The notes: generated by a model not told the origin, from the letters alone. 64,000 nt of DNA from DASQZT01 sp035638575 (GCA_035638575.1 DASQZT010000234.1:6197-70196), one strand, 5' to 3'. Counted from the first letter of the stretch, positions 48,871-59,175 are shown. Translations and numbers: made by a program.

Positions 48871-50145
48871 TCACGGTTTGCTGCCGGACTCGCTCGGAGC
48901 GGCTGCTTGTTCGCGGGGCTTCCACTCCCGCGCCAGGCGCCTGGCTTCGGCGATCTGCTCCGCGGTCATCTTACCGGTGACGAGATCGAGTCCTTTGACC
49001 CAGTTGTGGTCCCGATCTGCACTGATACGGAAAGCCGCCGCGAGGCTCATCCACACGTGTGCCTGCACATAATCCCGCGGCACGCTTTGGCCATAGTAAT
49101 ACATGAAGCCCAGGTCGCACTGAGCAAACGCCTCGCCCTGTTCGGCGGCCTGGCGGTACCAACGGACAGCCTCGGCGTAGCTCTGCGGGACTCCTTCGCC
49201 CTCGAAATACATGGAGCCAAGGCCGTGCTGAGCATGGGCGTCACCGTGTTCGGCGGCTTTGCGGTACCAGCCGGCGGCCTTGTCGTAGTTCCGCGCCACT
49301 CCCTCGCCCCGGCGATACATGTAGCCGAGGCCGTATTGAGCCGACGCGTAACCCTGATCGGCGGCCAGGCGGTACCAATGGAAAGCCTGGGCGTCGTCCT
49401 GCGAGACTCCCTGGCCGTTGCGATACATGAGGCCGAGACCGTACTGAGCATTTGCGTCACCCTGCTCGGCGGCTTTGCGGCACCAGCGGGCGGCCTCGGC
49501 GTAGTCCCGCGGCACACCCTGGCCGTGGAAATAGCAGAAGCCCAGGTAGGCCTGAGCCCTCGCGTCACCCTGCTCGGCGGCTTGGCGGAACCAGCGGACA
49601 GCCTCGGCGTGTTCCCGCGGCACACCCTTGCCCTCGTCAAACATGTAGCCGAGGCCGTACTGAGCCCTCGCGTCACCCTGACCGGCGGCCTGGCGGTACC
49701 AGCGGACAGCCTCGGCGTAGTCTTGCGGCACTCCCTGGCCCTTGGCGTAACTGAGGCCCAGGCAGTATTGACCTTGGGCGTCACCCTGGGCAGCGGCTTG
49801 GCGGAACCAGCGCACAGCCTCGGCGGGGTCCCGCGGCACTCCCTGGCCGGAGCGATACATCACGCCCAGGTCGCTCTCGGCCAGCGCGTAGCCCTGGGCA
49901 GCGGCCTGTCGAAACCAGCGGACGGCCTCGGCGTAGTCCCGCGGCACACCCTGGCCCTTGCGATACATGTTGCCGAGGCTGTCCTGAGCTTTCGCGTCTC
50001 CCTGCCCGGCGCGCACGCGGCACACCCTCGCGGCCTCGGCGAGCTTCCGCTCGATGGCCTTCTGTTTGTATATCGGCCAAAGTTCAGCCCCGCCGATGAC
50101 GGCCACGCACGTTACAGGCGCGGCAATTTTCCAAAATGATGTCAT
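48871..50145 (-). CDS. Sel1-like repeat protein, membrane-anchored
   Basis: 424 residues with an N-terminal membrane anchor or signal (KIAAPVTCVAVIGGAELWPIY). Nine consecutive 36-residue Sel1 repeats follow, with the consensus GDA.AQYGLG.MY..GQGVP.DYAEAVRW.RQAAEQ, then a charged tail. Repeats form a superhelical scaffold for protein partners. The DNA repeats are close copies (108 bases each), so expansion or contraction is plausible. It is 111 bases upstream of the NHL gene on the same strand; no operon evidence. Confidence 0.9.
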   Translation of the reverse strand: MTSFWKIAAPVTCVAVIGGAELWPIYKQKAIERKLAEAARVCRVRAGQGDAKAQDSLGNMYRKGQGVPRDYAEAVRWFRQAAAQGYALAESDLGVMYRSGQGVPRDPAEAVRWFRQAAAQGDAQGQYCLGLSYAKGQGVPQDYAEAVRWYRQAAGQGDARAQYGLGYMFDEGKGVPREHAEAVRWFRQAAEQGDARAQAYLGFCYFHGQGVPRDYAEAARWCRKAAEQGDANAQYGLGLMYRNGQGVSQDDAQAFHWYRLAADQGYASAQYGLGYMYRRGEGVARNYDKAAGWYRKAAEHGDAHAQHGLGSMYFEGEGVPQSYAEAVRWYRQAAEQGEAFAQCDLGFMYYYGQSVPRDYVQAHVWMSLAAAFRISADRDHNWVKGLDLVTGKMTAEQIAEARRLAREWKPREQAAAPSESGSKP

Positions 50146-50308
50146 TTCATCGCTCTACGGCTGGTGAAATCCGCCTTCCGCGATTGTAACGCCCATTTTC
50201 AGATCCGAATATGAGTCAATCGGTTAGCACCCGGCAGACGGCCGACAGGCCGACGCGGAGAATATCGGCGGCAGATCGCGGGCTAGAGGTTACCGGTTTC
50301 AACCCGGA

Positions 50309-50338
50309 ATGTGTACAATTATTTGCCGGGATACACAT
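50309..50338 (+). promoter_or_regulatory. Probable VapB-type operator and -10 element
   Basis: A 7-base inverted repeat atgtgta (50309-50315) / tacacat (50332-50338) brackets a TG-extended -10-like tacaat (50314-50319), just before the antitoxin GTG at 50341. Such palindromes are where VapB antitoxins bind to repress their own operon; binding here is inferred. Confidence 0.5.
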
Positions 50339-50340
50339 CG

Positions 50341-50535
50341 GTGCGGACGAACATCGTGATCGACGATAAGCTGATGCGGGACACGCTTCGCGCAACCGGC
50401 CTGAAGAGCAAGCGCCAGGCGGTCGAAGAAGGGTTGCGGACCTTGCTACGCCTGTGCAGACAGGGGGAGATTCGCCGACTGCGCGGCAAACTGGACTGGC
50501 AGGGCGATCTCAACGCGATGAGGAGCGACCGTTGA
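50341..50535 (+). CDS. vapB: VapB-family antitoxin, orphan
   Basis: 64 residues from GTG at 50341: the start VRTNIVIDDKLMRDTL and LKSKRQAVEEGLRTLLRL are typical of ribbon-helix-helix VapB antitoxins. The C-terminal RRLRGKLDWQGDL should be the toxin-binding tail. An upstream in-frame ATG at 50311 overlaps the inferred operator and is not preferred. The partner toxin gene follows with a TTGA overlap but is truncated, so this antitoxin has no intact cognate here; it may repress its own promoter or neutralise a related toxin elsewhere. Confidence 0.82.
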   Translation: MRTNIVIDDKLMRDTLRATGLKSKRQAVEEGLRTLLRLCRQGEIRRLRGKLDWQGDLNAMRSDR

Positions 50536-50681
50536 TTCTTGTCGATTCCAGCGTGTGGATCGATTCCTTCAAGGGGCCGATCACTTGGCCGGAAAGAAAA
50601 TCGCGGTGGCCTGACATCGCGGCTGTCGAGGAGAACCGTGGCGGCGGTGTGTGGGCGGCAGGCCGCCTCACCGATTTGTAA
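50532..50681 (+). pseudogene. vapC: Truncated VapC toxin gene
   Basis: Begins at TTG overlapping the antitoxin TGA, with GAGGAG 8 bases upstream, and reads ILVDSSVWIDSFKGPIT, the standard VapC N-terminus with its first catalytic Asp. After about 17 residues the sequence stops resembling a PIN domain and ends at codon 50. The other three acidic residues are absent, so no RNase activity is expected. A deletion probably joined the 5' end to unrelated sequence upstream of the next gene. Confidence 0.82.
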
Positions 50682-50723
50682 CCTGCCTGTGCCACAATGC
50701 AAGGACGCGTCACGCGTTACTCG

Positions 50724-51731
50724 ATGACCATGCGATTCCTATCCATTGCGGTTCTCATAGGCGGTATCTCCCTGGCGTCCGCGCAGGGGCTGAAAGTCTA
50801 TTCCATCGACGTGGAGGGCGGCAAGTCCACGCTGTATGTGTCGCCCACCGGAGAGTCCATGCTGGTGGATGCCGGGTATGCGGGATTCGGCGGACGGGAC
50901 GCGCGGCGCATCGCAGCGGCTGCCGCGGCAGCGGGCGTCAAGCAGATCGACTACCTGGTCATCACGCATTACCACGTCGATCACGTGGGCGGCGTGCCGC
51001 AACTGGCCGAGAAGCTCCCGATCCGCCACTTTCTGGATCACGGGCAGAACTACGAAAGCGTCAAGGACGTGGGGGCGGTGTACAGCGCTTATACCAAGCT
51101 GCGAAACCGGGCGGACCACAGGGAAGTCCGGGCCGGGGACGTGGTCCCGATCCAGGGCATTCGCGTGGAGGTGGTGACCGCGTCGGGCCGCGCGATATCC
51201 AAGGCGCTGCCGGGCGCGGGGGCGGCGAATCCGGCCTGTAAGGACTACCACGCGCTGGACGTGGATAAGGGCGAGAATGCGCGGTCGATCGGCCTGGTGC
51301 TGAGTTACGGCGAGTTTCGCCTGGCGGACCTGGGCGACCTCTACTGGAACCAGGAGCACGACCTGGCTTGCCCGGCGAACAAGCTGGGCACGGTGGACGT
51401 TTACATGACCACGCATCACGGCACCAAGACTTCGGGCTCTCCGCAAATGGTCTGGGCACTGCACCCGCGAGTCGTGATCATGAACAACGGAGCGCGCAAG
51501 GGGGGCTCGCCGGAGGCGTGGCAGACGATTCACGACTCGGCCGGGCTGCTGGATCTGTGGCAGCTCCACTACTCGATCGCGGGCGGGCGGGAGCACAACG
51601 CGGCGGAGCAGTTCATCGCAAATCCGGAAGAGAACTGCCAGGGGAACTGGATCCTGCTCACCGCGCAGGCCGACGGAACGTTTACGGTACGGAACGGGCG
51701 GAATGGATTCGAGAAGAGCTATGGGAAGTAG
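50724..51731 (+). CDS. Exported metallo-beta-lactamase-fold hydrolase
   Basis: 335 residues from the ATG at 50724 (other in-frame ATGs at 50697 and 50730; none has a clear ribosome-binding site). Signal peptide RFLSIAVLIGGISLASA. The metal-binding motif is THYHVDHVGG (HxHxDH), followed by an Asp in LADLGDLYWN and a His pair in MTTHHGTKTSG, which completes a two-metal site of the ComEC/Rec2-like branch. The N-terminus of the mature part, GLKVYSIDVEGGKSTLYVSP, is also typical of that branch. Substrate unknown. It converges on the polyprenyl synthase gene. Confidence 0.85.
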   Translation: MTMRFLSIAVLIGGISLASAQGLKVYSIDVEGGKSTLYVSPTGESMLVDAGYAGFGGRDARRIAAAAAAAGVKQIDYLVITHYHVDHVGGVPQLAEKLPIRHFLDHGQNYESVKDVGAVYSAYTKLRNRADHREVRAGDVVPIQGIRVEVVTASGRAISKALPGAGAANPACKDYHALDVDKGENARSIGLVLSYGEFRLADLGDLYWNQEHDLACPANKLGTVDVYMTTHHGTKTSGSPQMVWALHPRVVIMNNGARKGGSPEAWQTIHDSAGLLDLWQLHYSIAGGREHNAAEQFIANPEENCQGNWILLTAQADGTFTVRNGRNGFEKSYGK

Positions 51732-51740
51732 GGGGACTGA

Positions 51741-52742
<1,002 letters not shown>

Positions 52743-52886
52743 TGTAAGTATTTCAGTTTAGCAAAGCGGGGCGGAAAGGCAGCGATCGGGCGGCGCGCGT
52801 GGCCGCGCGTGATCGGGCGCTTCGCGCCGCGACCAGGCGATGGCGGGGACGCCTCCCAGCGACAGGAGAACGTCGCGGCGGGGAGC

Positions 52887-52955
52887 GAACAGGCGAGCTT
52901 CGGCTCGCCGGACGGGTTGACAACCCACCGCAGGATGCCATCCTGCCCCACAGAG
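52887..52955 (-). repeat. Modular palindromic intergenic repeat, copy C
   Basis: Read on the minus strand, the module order is as in copy A: gtggggcaggatggcatcctg, then gtgggttgtcaacccg, then ggcgagccgaagctcgcc followed by tgttc. Bases of the stems differ from copy A but pairing is kept (for example caggatggcatcctg against caggttgtcaacctg). It lies between the polyprenyl synthase start and the kinase gene. Confidence 0.85.
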
Positions 52956-53007
52956 TGATTCGGATTGCCAGATCCGATTTCCTGCTATGATGATCGGCGG
53001 GTGTGGC

Positions 53008-55326
53008 ATGATCGGCGAATCGCTGGGGCATTACCGCATCCTCGAGAAGATCGGTGCCGGCGGCATGGGGGTCGTGTACCGGGCGCGGGACGAGCGGCTG
53101 GAACGCGACGTCGCGATCAAGGTGCTGCCCGCCGGAATGCTGAGCGACGAGAACGCCCGCAAGCGATTCCGCAAAGAGGCGCTGGCACTCTCGCACCTGA
53201 ACCACCCAAATATCGCCACGATCCACGACTTCGACTCCGATAGCGGAGTGGACTTCCTGGTTCTGGAGCACATCCCCGGAGTCACGCTCGACCAGAAGAT
53301 TTCGCGGGGCCCGCTGCCCGAGCGGGAGGTCCTGGATCTCGGCATGCAACTGGCGGCGGGCCTGTCGGCGGCCCACGAGCAGGGCGTCGTACACCGCGAC
53401 CTGAAGCCGGGGAACCTGCGAGTGACTCCGGACGGGCGGCTGAAGATTCTGGACTTCGGCCTGGCGGTCCTGAGGAAGGACGACGCCAGCACCGTTACCG
53501 CCGGAGAGACCGGGAAAGTGGCCGGCACGCTGGCGTACATGGCGCCGGAGCAGTTGCGCGGCCAGGCGGCCGACGCGCGCAGCGATATCTACGCGGCCGG
53601 GGTGGTGCTCTACGAGGCCTGCGCCGGGCGGCGCGCGTTTCCGCAGAAGACGTCCGCGGAACTGGTGACGGCGATCGTGAAGGACGAGCCGGCGGCGCTA
53701 TCGGGCATCTCGGCGGGGCTCGAACGCGCCGTTTCGAAATGCCTGCAAAAAGACCCGGGGCTCCGCTACTGGAGCATGCGCGAACTGGGCGCGGAGCTGG
53801 GGCGGATCGCCGCGCCGCCACCCGCGCAGGGGCGGCCGCGCCGGCGGGCGGTGGCGATTGGCGGCGGGCTGGTTGTCCTGCTGGCGGCAGTCGCCGGGTT
53901 CTGGATGATGCGGCGGCCGGCGGCGGCCCATCCCCTGCGATCGCTGGCGGTGCTGCCGCTGGAGAACTTCACGGGAGACGCGGCTCAGGCTTATTTCGCC
54001 GATGGCATGACCGAGGAGCTGACTTCGAACCTGGCCAAGATCGGGGCGCTGCGGGTGATCTCGCGCACGTCGGTGATGCAATACAAGGGGCAGCACAAGC
54101 CGATGCCGGAGATCGCCCGGGAACTCAACGTGGATGCGGTGATCGAAGGGTCGGTGCAGCGCGCGGGCGACCGGGTGCGGATCACCGCGCAGTTGATCGA
54201 CGCGGCGGCCGACCGGCACCTGTGGAGCGAAAGCTACGACCGCGATCTGACCAACGTGCTGGCGTTGCAGAGCGAGGTGGCGCGCGCCATTGCCGAGGAG
54301 GTGCGCGCGCAGCTCACGCCGCAGGAGAAGGGACGGCTGGCCCGGAGCGGCCCGGTCAAGCCCGAGGCGTACGATCTGTACCTGCGCGGCAAGGTCGCCC
54401 AGAACAACCGGGCCGCCATCGACCTGCTCCAGCGAGCGGTGAATGCAGACCCCGGTTTCGCCGACGCCCACGCGGAACTGGCGATGGCCTACTGTCAAAG
54501 AATATTCAGCATCGCGCCCGAAGAGCAGAAGGAACTCGAGCCCAAGGCCTGGAGCGAGGTGGAAAAGGCCCTGGCGATCGATCCCGACCTGGCGAACGCG
54601 TACTCCGCCCGGGGCCAATTGTTATGGTCACCGGCGCATCACTTTCCGCACGAAGAGGCCATCCGGGAATTCCGGCGAGCGCTGGTATTGAACCCCAATT
54701 CAGACGAGGCCCACGCCGAACTGGCAATGGTATACAACCACGTGGGACTTTTGGAGGAATCGCTGGATCATGCGCAGCAGGCCGCCGCGATCAATCCCGG
54801 AAGCCCGGGTGGGCGCATCATGATGATCCTGGCACTGTTGCCGTTGCACGGGTACGAGCGAGCCATCCAGCTCACCTCGGACATCCCTGGTCTATTCGGG
54901 CAAACGTTGCGCGCGACGATCCTGGCCGCTTCCGGCAAGGAAGCCGAGGCGCGCGCCGAACTCGACAAATTGCCGCCCAACTACGATACCGGCGGTATGA
55001 TCTCCGCGTTACGCGCCGTTCTCTACGCCGCGGGCGGCGAGCAGGCCAAAGCGGAAGAGAAGATCAAGATCGCGGTCCGGTACAAGGAGTTCGGACACTT
55101 TCATCACACCGCGATGGAGATTGCCACCGCGTACGCGCTCATGCGCAAACCCGATCAGGCGATTCAGTGGCTGGAGCAGACGGCCGACACCGGATACCCC
55201 TGCTACCCGGCATTCGCGAACAACCCCAGCCTGGATTCCCTGCGGCAGGACCCGCGCTTCATCGCGCTGCTCGATCGGCTGAAGCAGCAGATGGAGCGGT
55301 ACAAAGCGCTGGCGGCTGAACGCTGA
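53008..55326 (+). CDS. Membrane Ser/Thr kinase with TolB-like domain and TPR repeats
   Basis: 772 residues. The ATG at 53008 gives the family's standard start MIGESLGHYRILEKIGAGGMG; an earlier ATG at 52987 lies inside a probable -10 (TATGAT 52986-52991, TTGCCA 15 bases upstream). Kinase domain about 8-265 (VAIKVL, HRDLKPGNLRV, DFGLAVL, GTLAYMAPEQLRG). One membrane helix near 283-303. A TolB/FlgO-like domain at about 312-440 (LAVLPLENFTGDAAQAYFADG, ELNVDAVIEGSVQR, LWSESYDRDL) of the type seen with adenylate cyclases. TPR repeats run to the end. Signal and targets unknown. Confidence 0.92.
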   Translation: MIGESLGHYRILEKIGAGGMGVVYRARDERLERDVAIKVLPAGMLSDENARKRFRKEALALSHLNHPNIATIHDFDSDSGVDFLVLEHIPGVTLDQKISRGPLPEREVLDLGMQLAAGLSAAHEQGVVHRDLKPGNLRVTPDGRLKILDFGLAVLRKDDASTVTAGETGKVAGTLAYMAPEQLRGQAADARSDIYAAGVVLYEACAGRRAFPQKTSAELVTAIVKDEPAALSGISAGLERAVSKCLQKDPGLRYWSMRELGAELGRIAAPPPAQGRPRRRAVAIGGGLVVLLAAVAGFWMMRRPAAAHPLRSLAVLPLENFTGDAAQAYFADGMTEELTSNLAKIGALRVISRTSVMQYKGQHKPMPEIARELNVDAVIEGSVQRAGDRVRITAQLIDAAADRHLWSESYDRDLTNVLALQSEVARAIAEEVRAQLTPQEKGRLARSGPVKPEAYDLYLRGKVAQNNRAAIDLLQRAVNADPGFADAHAELAMAYCQRIFSIAPEEQKELEPKAWSEVEKALAIDPDLANAYSARGQLLWSPAHHFPHEEAIREFRRALVLNPNSDEAHAELAMVYNHVGLLEESLDHAQQAAAINPGSPGGRIMMILALLPLHGYERAIQLTSDIPGLFGQTLRATILAASGKEAEARAELDKLPPNYDTGGMISALRAVLYAAGGEQAKAEEKIKIAVRYKEFGHFHHTAMEIATAYALMRKPDQAIQWLEQTADTGYPCYPAFANNPSLDSLRQDPRFIALLDRLKQQMERYKALAAER

Positions 55327-55331
55327 GGGCT

Positions 55332-56096
55332 TCATCCGCAAATGCGGTCGAAGTTGGCGGTGGTCAGCTCGGCGATCCGATCGGGGGTGACACCGCGAAG
55401 GGCGGCCAAACGGTGCGCGACTTCGACTACGAAGGCCGGCTCGTTGCGCTTTCCGCGATGGGGGACAGGCGCGAGATAGGGGCAGTCGGTTTCGAGGAGG
55501 AGACGATCGTCGGGCGCGATGCGGGCGGCTTCGCGGACGCCGTCGGCCTTGGGGAAGGTCAGGACGCCGCCAAAGCCGAGGTGAAAGCCGAGGTCGAGCG
55601 CTTCGCGGGCCTGCGCGGCATCGCCCGAGAAACAGTGCATGATGCCGGCGCCGCGCCAGCGGTTCCGCAACAGGGACATAGTATCGGACCAAGCTTCGCG
55701 GGTGTGGATCACGATGGGCTTGCCGGCAGCCGCGGCGATGTCCAACTGGCGCTCGAAGACCGCACGCTGCACGTCGCGCGGGGAGAAGTCGTAGTGGTAG
55801 TCGAGACCGATCTCGCCGATGGCCAGGACTTTGGCGTGAGCCGCCAGAACGTCTAAGCGCGAGAATGTTTCGGCGTCGGCTTTGGAGGCATCGTGCGGAT
55901 GAACTCCGACGGTGGCGAAGATGAAGGGGTAGCGCCCGGCCAACCGGATGCCGGCTTCCAGATCGGGCGGACCGCTGCCGGTGCCGATGGCGAGGATGCG
56001 CTCGACGCCGGCGGCGAGGGCGCGCCCGATGGTTTGCTCGCGGTCGGGATCGAACTTGGGATCGTCGAGATGGCAGTGGGAATCGACAAGCCTCAC
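55332..56096 (-). CDS. tatD: TatD-family metal-dependent DNase/hydrolase
   Basis: 254 residues from GTG at 56096. Metal-ligand motifs of the family are all present: DSHCHLD near the start, IGEIGLDYHYD, IVIHTREA, IMHCFSGD and LLLETDCPYLAP. Acts on DNA 3' ends or small substrates; cytoplasmic. The GTG overlaps the metG stop by 4 bases (GTGA), so it is the last gene of a coupled larC-metG-tatD unit. The metG-tatD order is widespread in bacteria. Confidence 0.93.
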   Translation of the reverse strand: MRLVDSHCHLDDPKFDPDREQTIGRALAAGVERILAIGTGSGPPDLEAGIRLAGRYPFIFATVGVHPHDASKADAETFSRLDVLAAHAKVLAIGEIGLDYHYDFSPRDVQRAVFERQLDIAAAAGKPIVIHTREAWSDTMSLLRNRWRGAGIMHCFSGDAAQAREALDLGFHLGFGGVLTFPKADGVREAARIAPDDRLLLETDCPYLAPVPHRGKRNEPAFVVEVAHRLAALRGVTPDRIAELTTANFDRICG

Positions 56097-58018
56097 TTGA
56101 GGCGCGCTCCGGGCGAGATATCCTCGTGGAAACCTGCCAGGACGGGCTTGCCATCGGCGACGGACGCGGCCACGATCATGCCGTCGGACTGGATGCCCTT
56201 CAATTTGCGAGGCTGGAGGTTGGCGACGATGACCACCTTGCGGTTCAGCAGGTCGGCCGGAGCGTAGGCCTCGGCGATGCCGGCGACGATCGTGCGGGGC
56301 TGCGGCTCGCCGATATCGACAGTCATGCGCATGAGCTTGTCGGAGCCCTTGACGCGCTCGGCGGTGAGGACGAGGCCCACGCGCATGTCCACCTTGAGGA
56401 AATCGTCGATGGGGATGCGGGCGGGCTCTTGCGGCTTTTCGGCGGCGGGCGCGGGCTTCTGGCCGAGGAGCGCGGCCTGGTAAGCCGTGGCGACTTCCTC
56501 GAGCGCGCGCATTTTGGCGACGGCTTCAGTGACTTCGATGCGCGGGAAGACGCCGGAGACTTCGCCTATGGATTGGCCGGGGGTCAGGCCGCCCCACGCG
56601 AGGGTCTGGAAGCGGACGGACTCGATGGGCTCCGGCATGCCGAGCTGCGTCCAGATTTTGGGGGCCGATTGCGGGAGGACCGGAGCGAGCAGGGCGGTGG
56701 AGATGCGCAGCGCTTCGGCCGAGGTGTAGAGGACCATATCGAGGGTTTCGCGGGATTTGTCGTCGGTGTTGCGCGCGAGCTTCCAGGGGGCCTGTTGCAC
56801 GATGAACTTGTCCACCGCGGAGATGAGGGCCCAGACGGCTTCGAGGCCCTTGGAGAACTCGAAGCGGTCGAACGACTGCTCGACGGAGCGGATGGTGTCG
56901 TTGGCCAGGGCGGCGATCTCGGGCTCGGCGCCTTGCGGAATCACGCCCTTGCGGTATTGGCCGATCATGGTGAGGGTACGGCTGGCGAGATTGCCGAGGC
57001 CGTTGGCGAGATCGGAATTGTAGCGGCTGACGAGGGCGTCGTAGCTGAAGCTGCCATCCTGCCCGAAGACGATTTCGCGCAGCAGGAAGTAGCGCAGGGC
57101 GTCGACACCCATCACTTGGCGAATGGGCTCGGGGCGAACGATATTGCCGCGCGATTTGCTCATCTTGCTCTCTTCGAAGAGCAGCCATCCGTGGGCGAAG
57201 ATGCGCTTGGGCAGCTCGACGCCGGCGGCCATGAGGAACGCGGGCCAGTAGATGGCGTGGAAGCGCACGATCTCCTTGCCGATCAGGTGCAGGTCGGCGG
57301 GCCAGAGACCTTTGCCCTCGACCGCGCTCATGTAGGTGGTGAGGGCGTCGAACCATACGTAAAAGACGTGCGGCGCCTCGCCGACCACGGGGATGCCCCA
57401 CTTGATATTGGTGCGAGTGATGGAGAGATCGGTGAGGCCCTGGCGCACGAAAGACATCACCTCATTGCGGCGCGTTTCGGGCTGGATGAAATCGGGCTGC
57501 GATTCGTAGAGCTCGAGCAGCTTATCGGCAAAGGCCGAGAGTTCGAAGAAGAAATTCTCCTCGGTGATGGTCTCGGTGGGCCGGCCGCAATCGGGACAGG
57601 GGTCGCCGGGCTTGGCGTCGTTGACGTAGAGATTGTCGTAGATGCAGTACTGGCCGGTGTACGCGCCTTTGTAGATGTAGCCGTTCCTGCGGCAGCGGTC
57701 GAACAGGTCCTGAACGACGCGCGCGTGGCCGGGGTTGGTGGTGCGCTGGAAGTAATCGATCTGGAGGCCGAGCAACTGCCACTGCCGCTCGAATTCGGCG
57801 GCGATCACGTCGCAGAACTCCTTGGGGGACTTACCGGCGCGCTCGGCGGCGCGCTCGACGTTGACGCCGTGCTCATCGGAGCCGGTGGTCAGGGCGGCGT
57901 CGTATCCCTGCATGCCCTTAAAGCGCCGGATCAGGTCGGCGACGATAGTGGTATAGGCGTGGCCGATGTGCGGAGCCGCATTGACATAGTAGATGGGAGT
58001 GGTGAGGTAGTATTTCAT
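56093..58018 (-). CDS. metG: Methionyl-tRNA synthetase with C-terminal tRNA-binding domain
   Basis: 641 residues from ATG at 58018: MKYYLTTPIYYVNAAPHIGHAY with the HIGH signature at about 17-20, the connective peptide with CPDCGRP, and KMSKS within EESKMSKSRGNIV. The C-terminal about 110 residues form the EMAP/Trbp111-type OB fold (FLKVDMRVGLVLTAERVKGS, LMRMTVDIGEPQPRTIVAGI, NLQPRKLKGIQSDGM) that dimerises and binds tRNA. The start overlaps the larC stop by 4 bases. The open frame continuing upstream lies inside larC in another frame and is not used. Confidence 0.97.
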   Translation of the reverse strand: MKYYLTTPIYYVNAAPHIGHAYTTIVADLIRRFKGMQGYDAALTTGSDEHGVNVERAAERAGKSPKEFCDVIAAEFERQWQLLGLQIDYFQRTTNPGHARVVQDLFDRCRRNGYIYKGAYTGQYCIYDNLYVNDAKPGDPCPDCGRPTETITEENFFFELSAFADKLLELYESQPDFIQPETRRNEVMSFVRQGLTDLSITRTNIKWGIPVVGEAPHVFYVWFDALTTYMSAVEGKGLWPADLHLIGKEIVRFHAIYWPAFLMAAGVELPKRIFAHGWLLFEESKMSKSRGNIVRPEPIRQVMGVDALRYFLLREIVFGQDGSFSYDALVSRYNSDLANGLGNLASRTLTMIGQYRKGVIPQGAEPEIAALANDTIRSVEQSFDRFEFSKGLEAVWALISAVDKFIVQQAPWKLARNTDDKSRETLDMVLYTSAEALRISTALLAPVLPQSAPKIWTQLGMPEPIESVRFQTLAWGGLTPGQSIGEVSGVFPRIEVTEAVAKMRALEEVATAYQAALLGQKPAPAAEKPQEPARIPIDDFLKVDMRVGLVLTAERVKGSDKLMRMTVDIGEPQPRTIVAGIAEAYAPADLLNRKVVIVANLQPRKLKGIQSDGMIVAASVADGKPVLAGFHEDISPGARLK

Positions 58019-59175
58019 CTTGATCGGTTGAGGTAGGCGTAGTTGGCTTCGGCGATGACGGTCTTCAACGGGACTGCCGCTTCGAGGGCCAGCTTGCGGC
58101 AATCGTCGTACTCCGGGGCGTAAGCGCCATCGGCCGAGACTTTTATGCGGACCTTGCCGTAGCGGGTCTCCACTTCGAAAAAGTCGCGGGCCTGAACGCG
58201 GCGCTCGGCGGAGTAGAGGCGCAGGCCGAGGGTGGTGGTTTCGGCAAAGACGATTTGGGCGAGCGACTCGCGGTCCTCCGGCTTGGCGACGATGCGCAGC
58301 AGGTGGCCGGGGCGGCCTTTTTTCATGACGAGGGGAGAGAGAGTGACGTCGAGTGCGCCGGAAGCGAGCAGGCGCTCGGCGGCGTAGGCCAGAAGCTGGG
58401 GGCTGAGGTCGTCGATATTGGCTTCGATGACGGAGACGGCGAGGGCTTCGGCTGCGCCGGTGGGCTCGCCGAGGATGACGCGGAGAACGTTGGCCTGTTC
58501 GGGGAAGTCGTGGTGGCCCGCGCCGTAGCCGGTGCGCAGGATTTTGAGGGGCGGGAGGACGCCGAAGTGGGCGGACAAGGTGACAGCGACGGCCGCACCG
58601 GTGGGAGTGGTCAGCTCGACGGCGGGGCCGCGGGAATACACGGGCGCGCCGGCGAGAAGGCGGGCGGTGGCGGGGGCGGGCACGGGCAGGACGCCGTGCT
58701 CCGTCGAGACCGTGCCGCTGCCGAGGTTGAGGGGCGAGCACACGATGGCGTCGATTCCGAGCTGGTCGAAGGCCACGCAAGCGCCGACGATATCGGCGAT
58801 GGAGTCGGCCGCGCCGACCTCGTGGAAGTGGACCTTCTCGATGGGGACGTGGTGGACTTCGGCTTCGGCCTCGGCGAGGCGTTGGAAGACGGCAACAGCG
58901 GTTTTCTTCGCGCGCTCGGAGAGCGAAGCGCGCCCGATGATCTTGACGATGTGGGAGAGGTGGCGGTGGGCGTGCTGTTCCTGGACCTGGACCTGGTACT
59001 TGGTGGCGGCGATACCCGCGCGCTTGACCTTCTCGAACGAGACGGTAGCGCCGGTTTCGAGCGCGTCAATGGCGTCGACGATGGCGCTCTGGTCCGCGCC
59101 GGCATCGGCGAGAGCGCCGACCAGCATATCGCCACTGATTCCGGAGAAAGCGTCGAGGTAGCAGGAAAGGGACAC
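58015..59175 (-). CDS. larC: LarC-type nickel chelatase for the nickel-pincer cofactor
   Basis: 386 residues from GTG at 59175, with GGAG 5 bases upstream. LarC inserts nickel into the pyridinium bis-thiocarboxylate (NPN) cofactor. Family motifs: YLDAFSGISGDMLVGAL at the N-terminus, EKVHFHEVGAADSIADI, LTTPTGAA, LRTGYGAGHHDFPEQANVLR. Here it is one uninterrupted frame, whereas in Lactobacillus it needs a programmed frameshift. No larA, larB or larE is next to it; it heads a coupled operon with metG and tatD. It may serve another NPN enzyme encoded elsewhere. Confidence 0.93.
   Translation of the reverse strand: MSLSCYLDAFSGISGDMLVGALADAGADQSAIVDAIDALETGATVSFEKVKRAGIAATKYQVQVQEQHAHRHLSHIVKIIGRASLSERAKKTAVAVFQRLAEAEAEVHHVPIEKVHFHEVGAADSIADIVGACVAFDQLGIDAIVCSPLNLGSGTVSTEHGVLPVPAPATARLLAGAPVYSRGPAVELTTPTGAAVAVTLSAHFGVLPPLKILRTGYGAGHHDFPEQANVLRVILGEPTGAAEALAVSVIEANIDDLSPQLLAYAAERLLASGALDVTLSPLVMKKGRPGHLLRIVAKPEDRESLAQIVFAETTTLGLRLYSAERRVQARDFFEVETRYGKVRIKVSADGAYAPEYDDCRKLALEAAVPLKTVIAEANYAYLNRSR

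Noticed and set aside
58019..58780. Upstream extension of metG
   Set aside because: The extra 254 residues are an out-of-frame reading of larC; MKYYLTTPIYY is the normal start.
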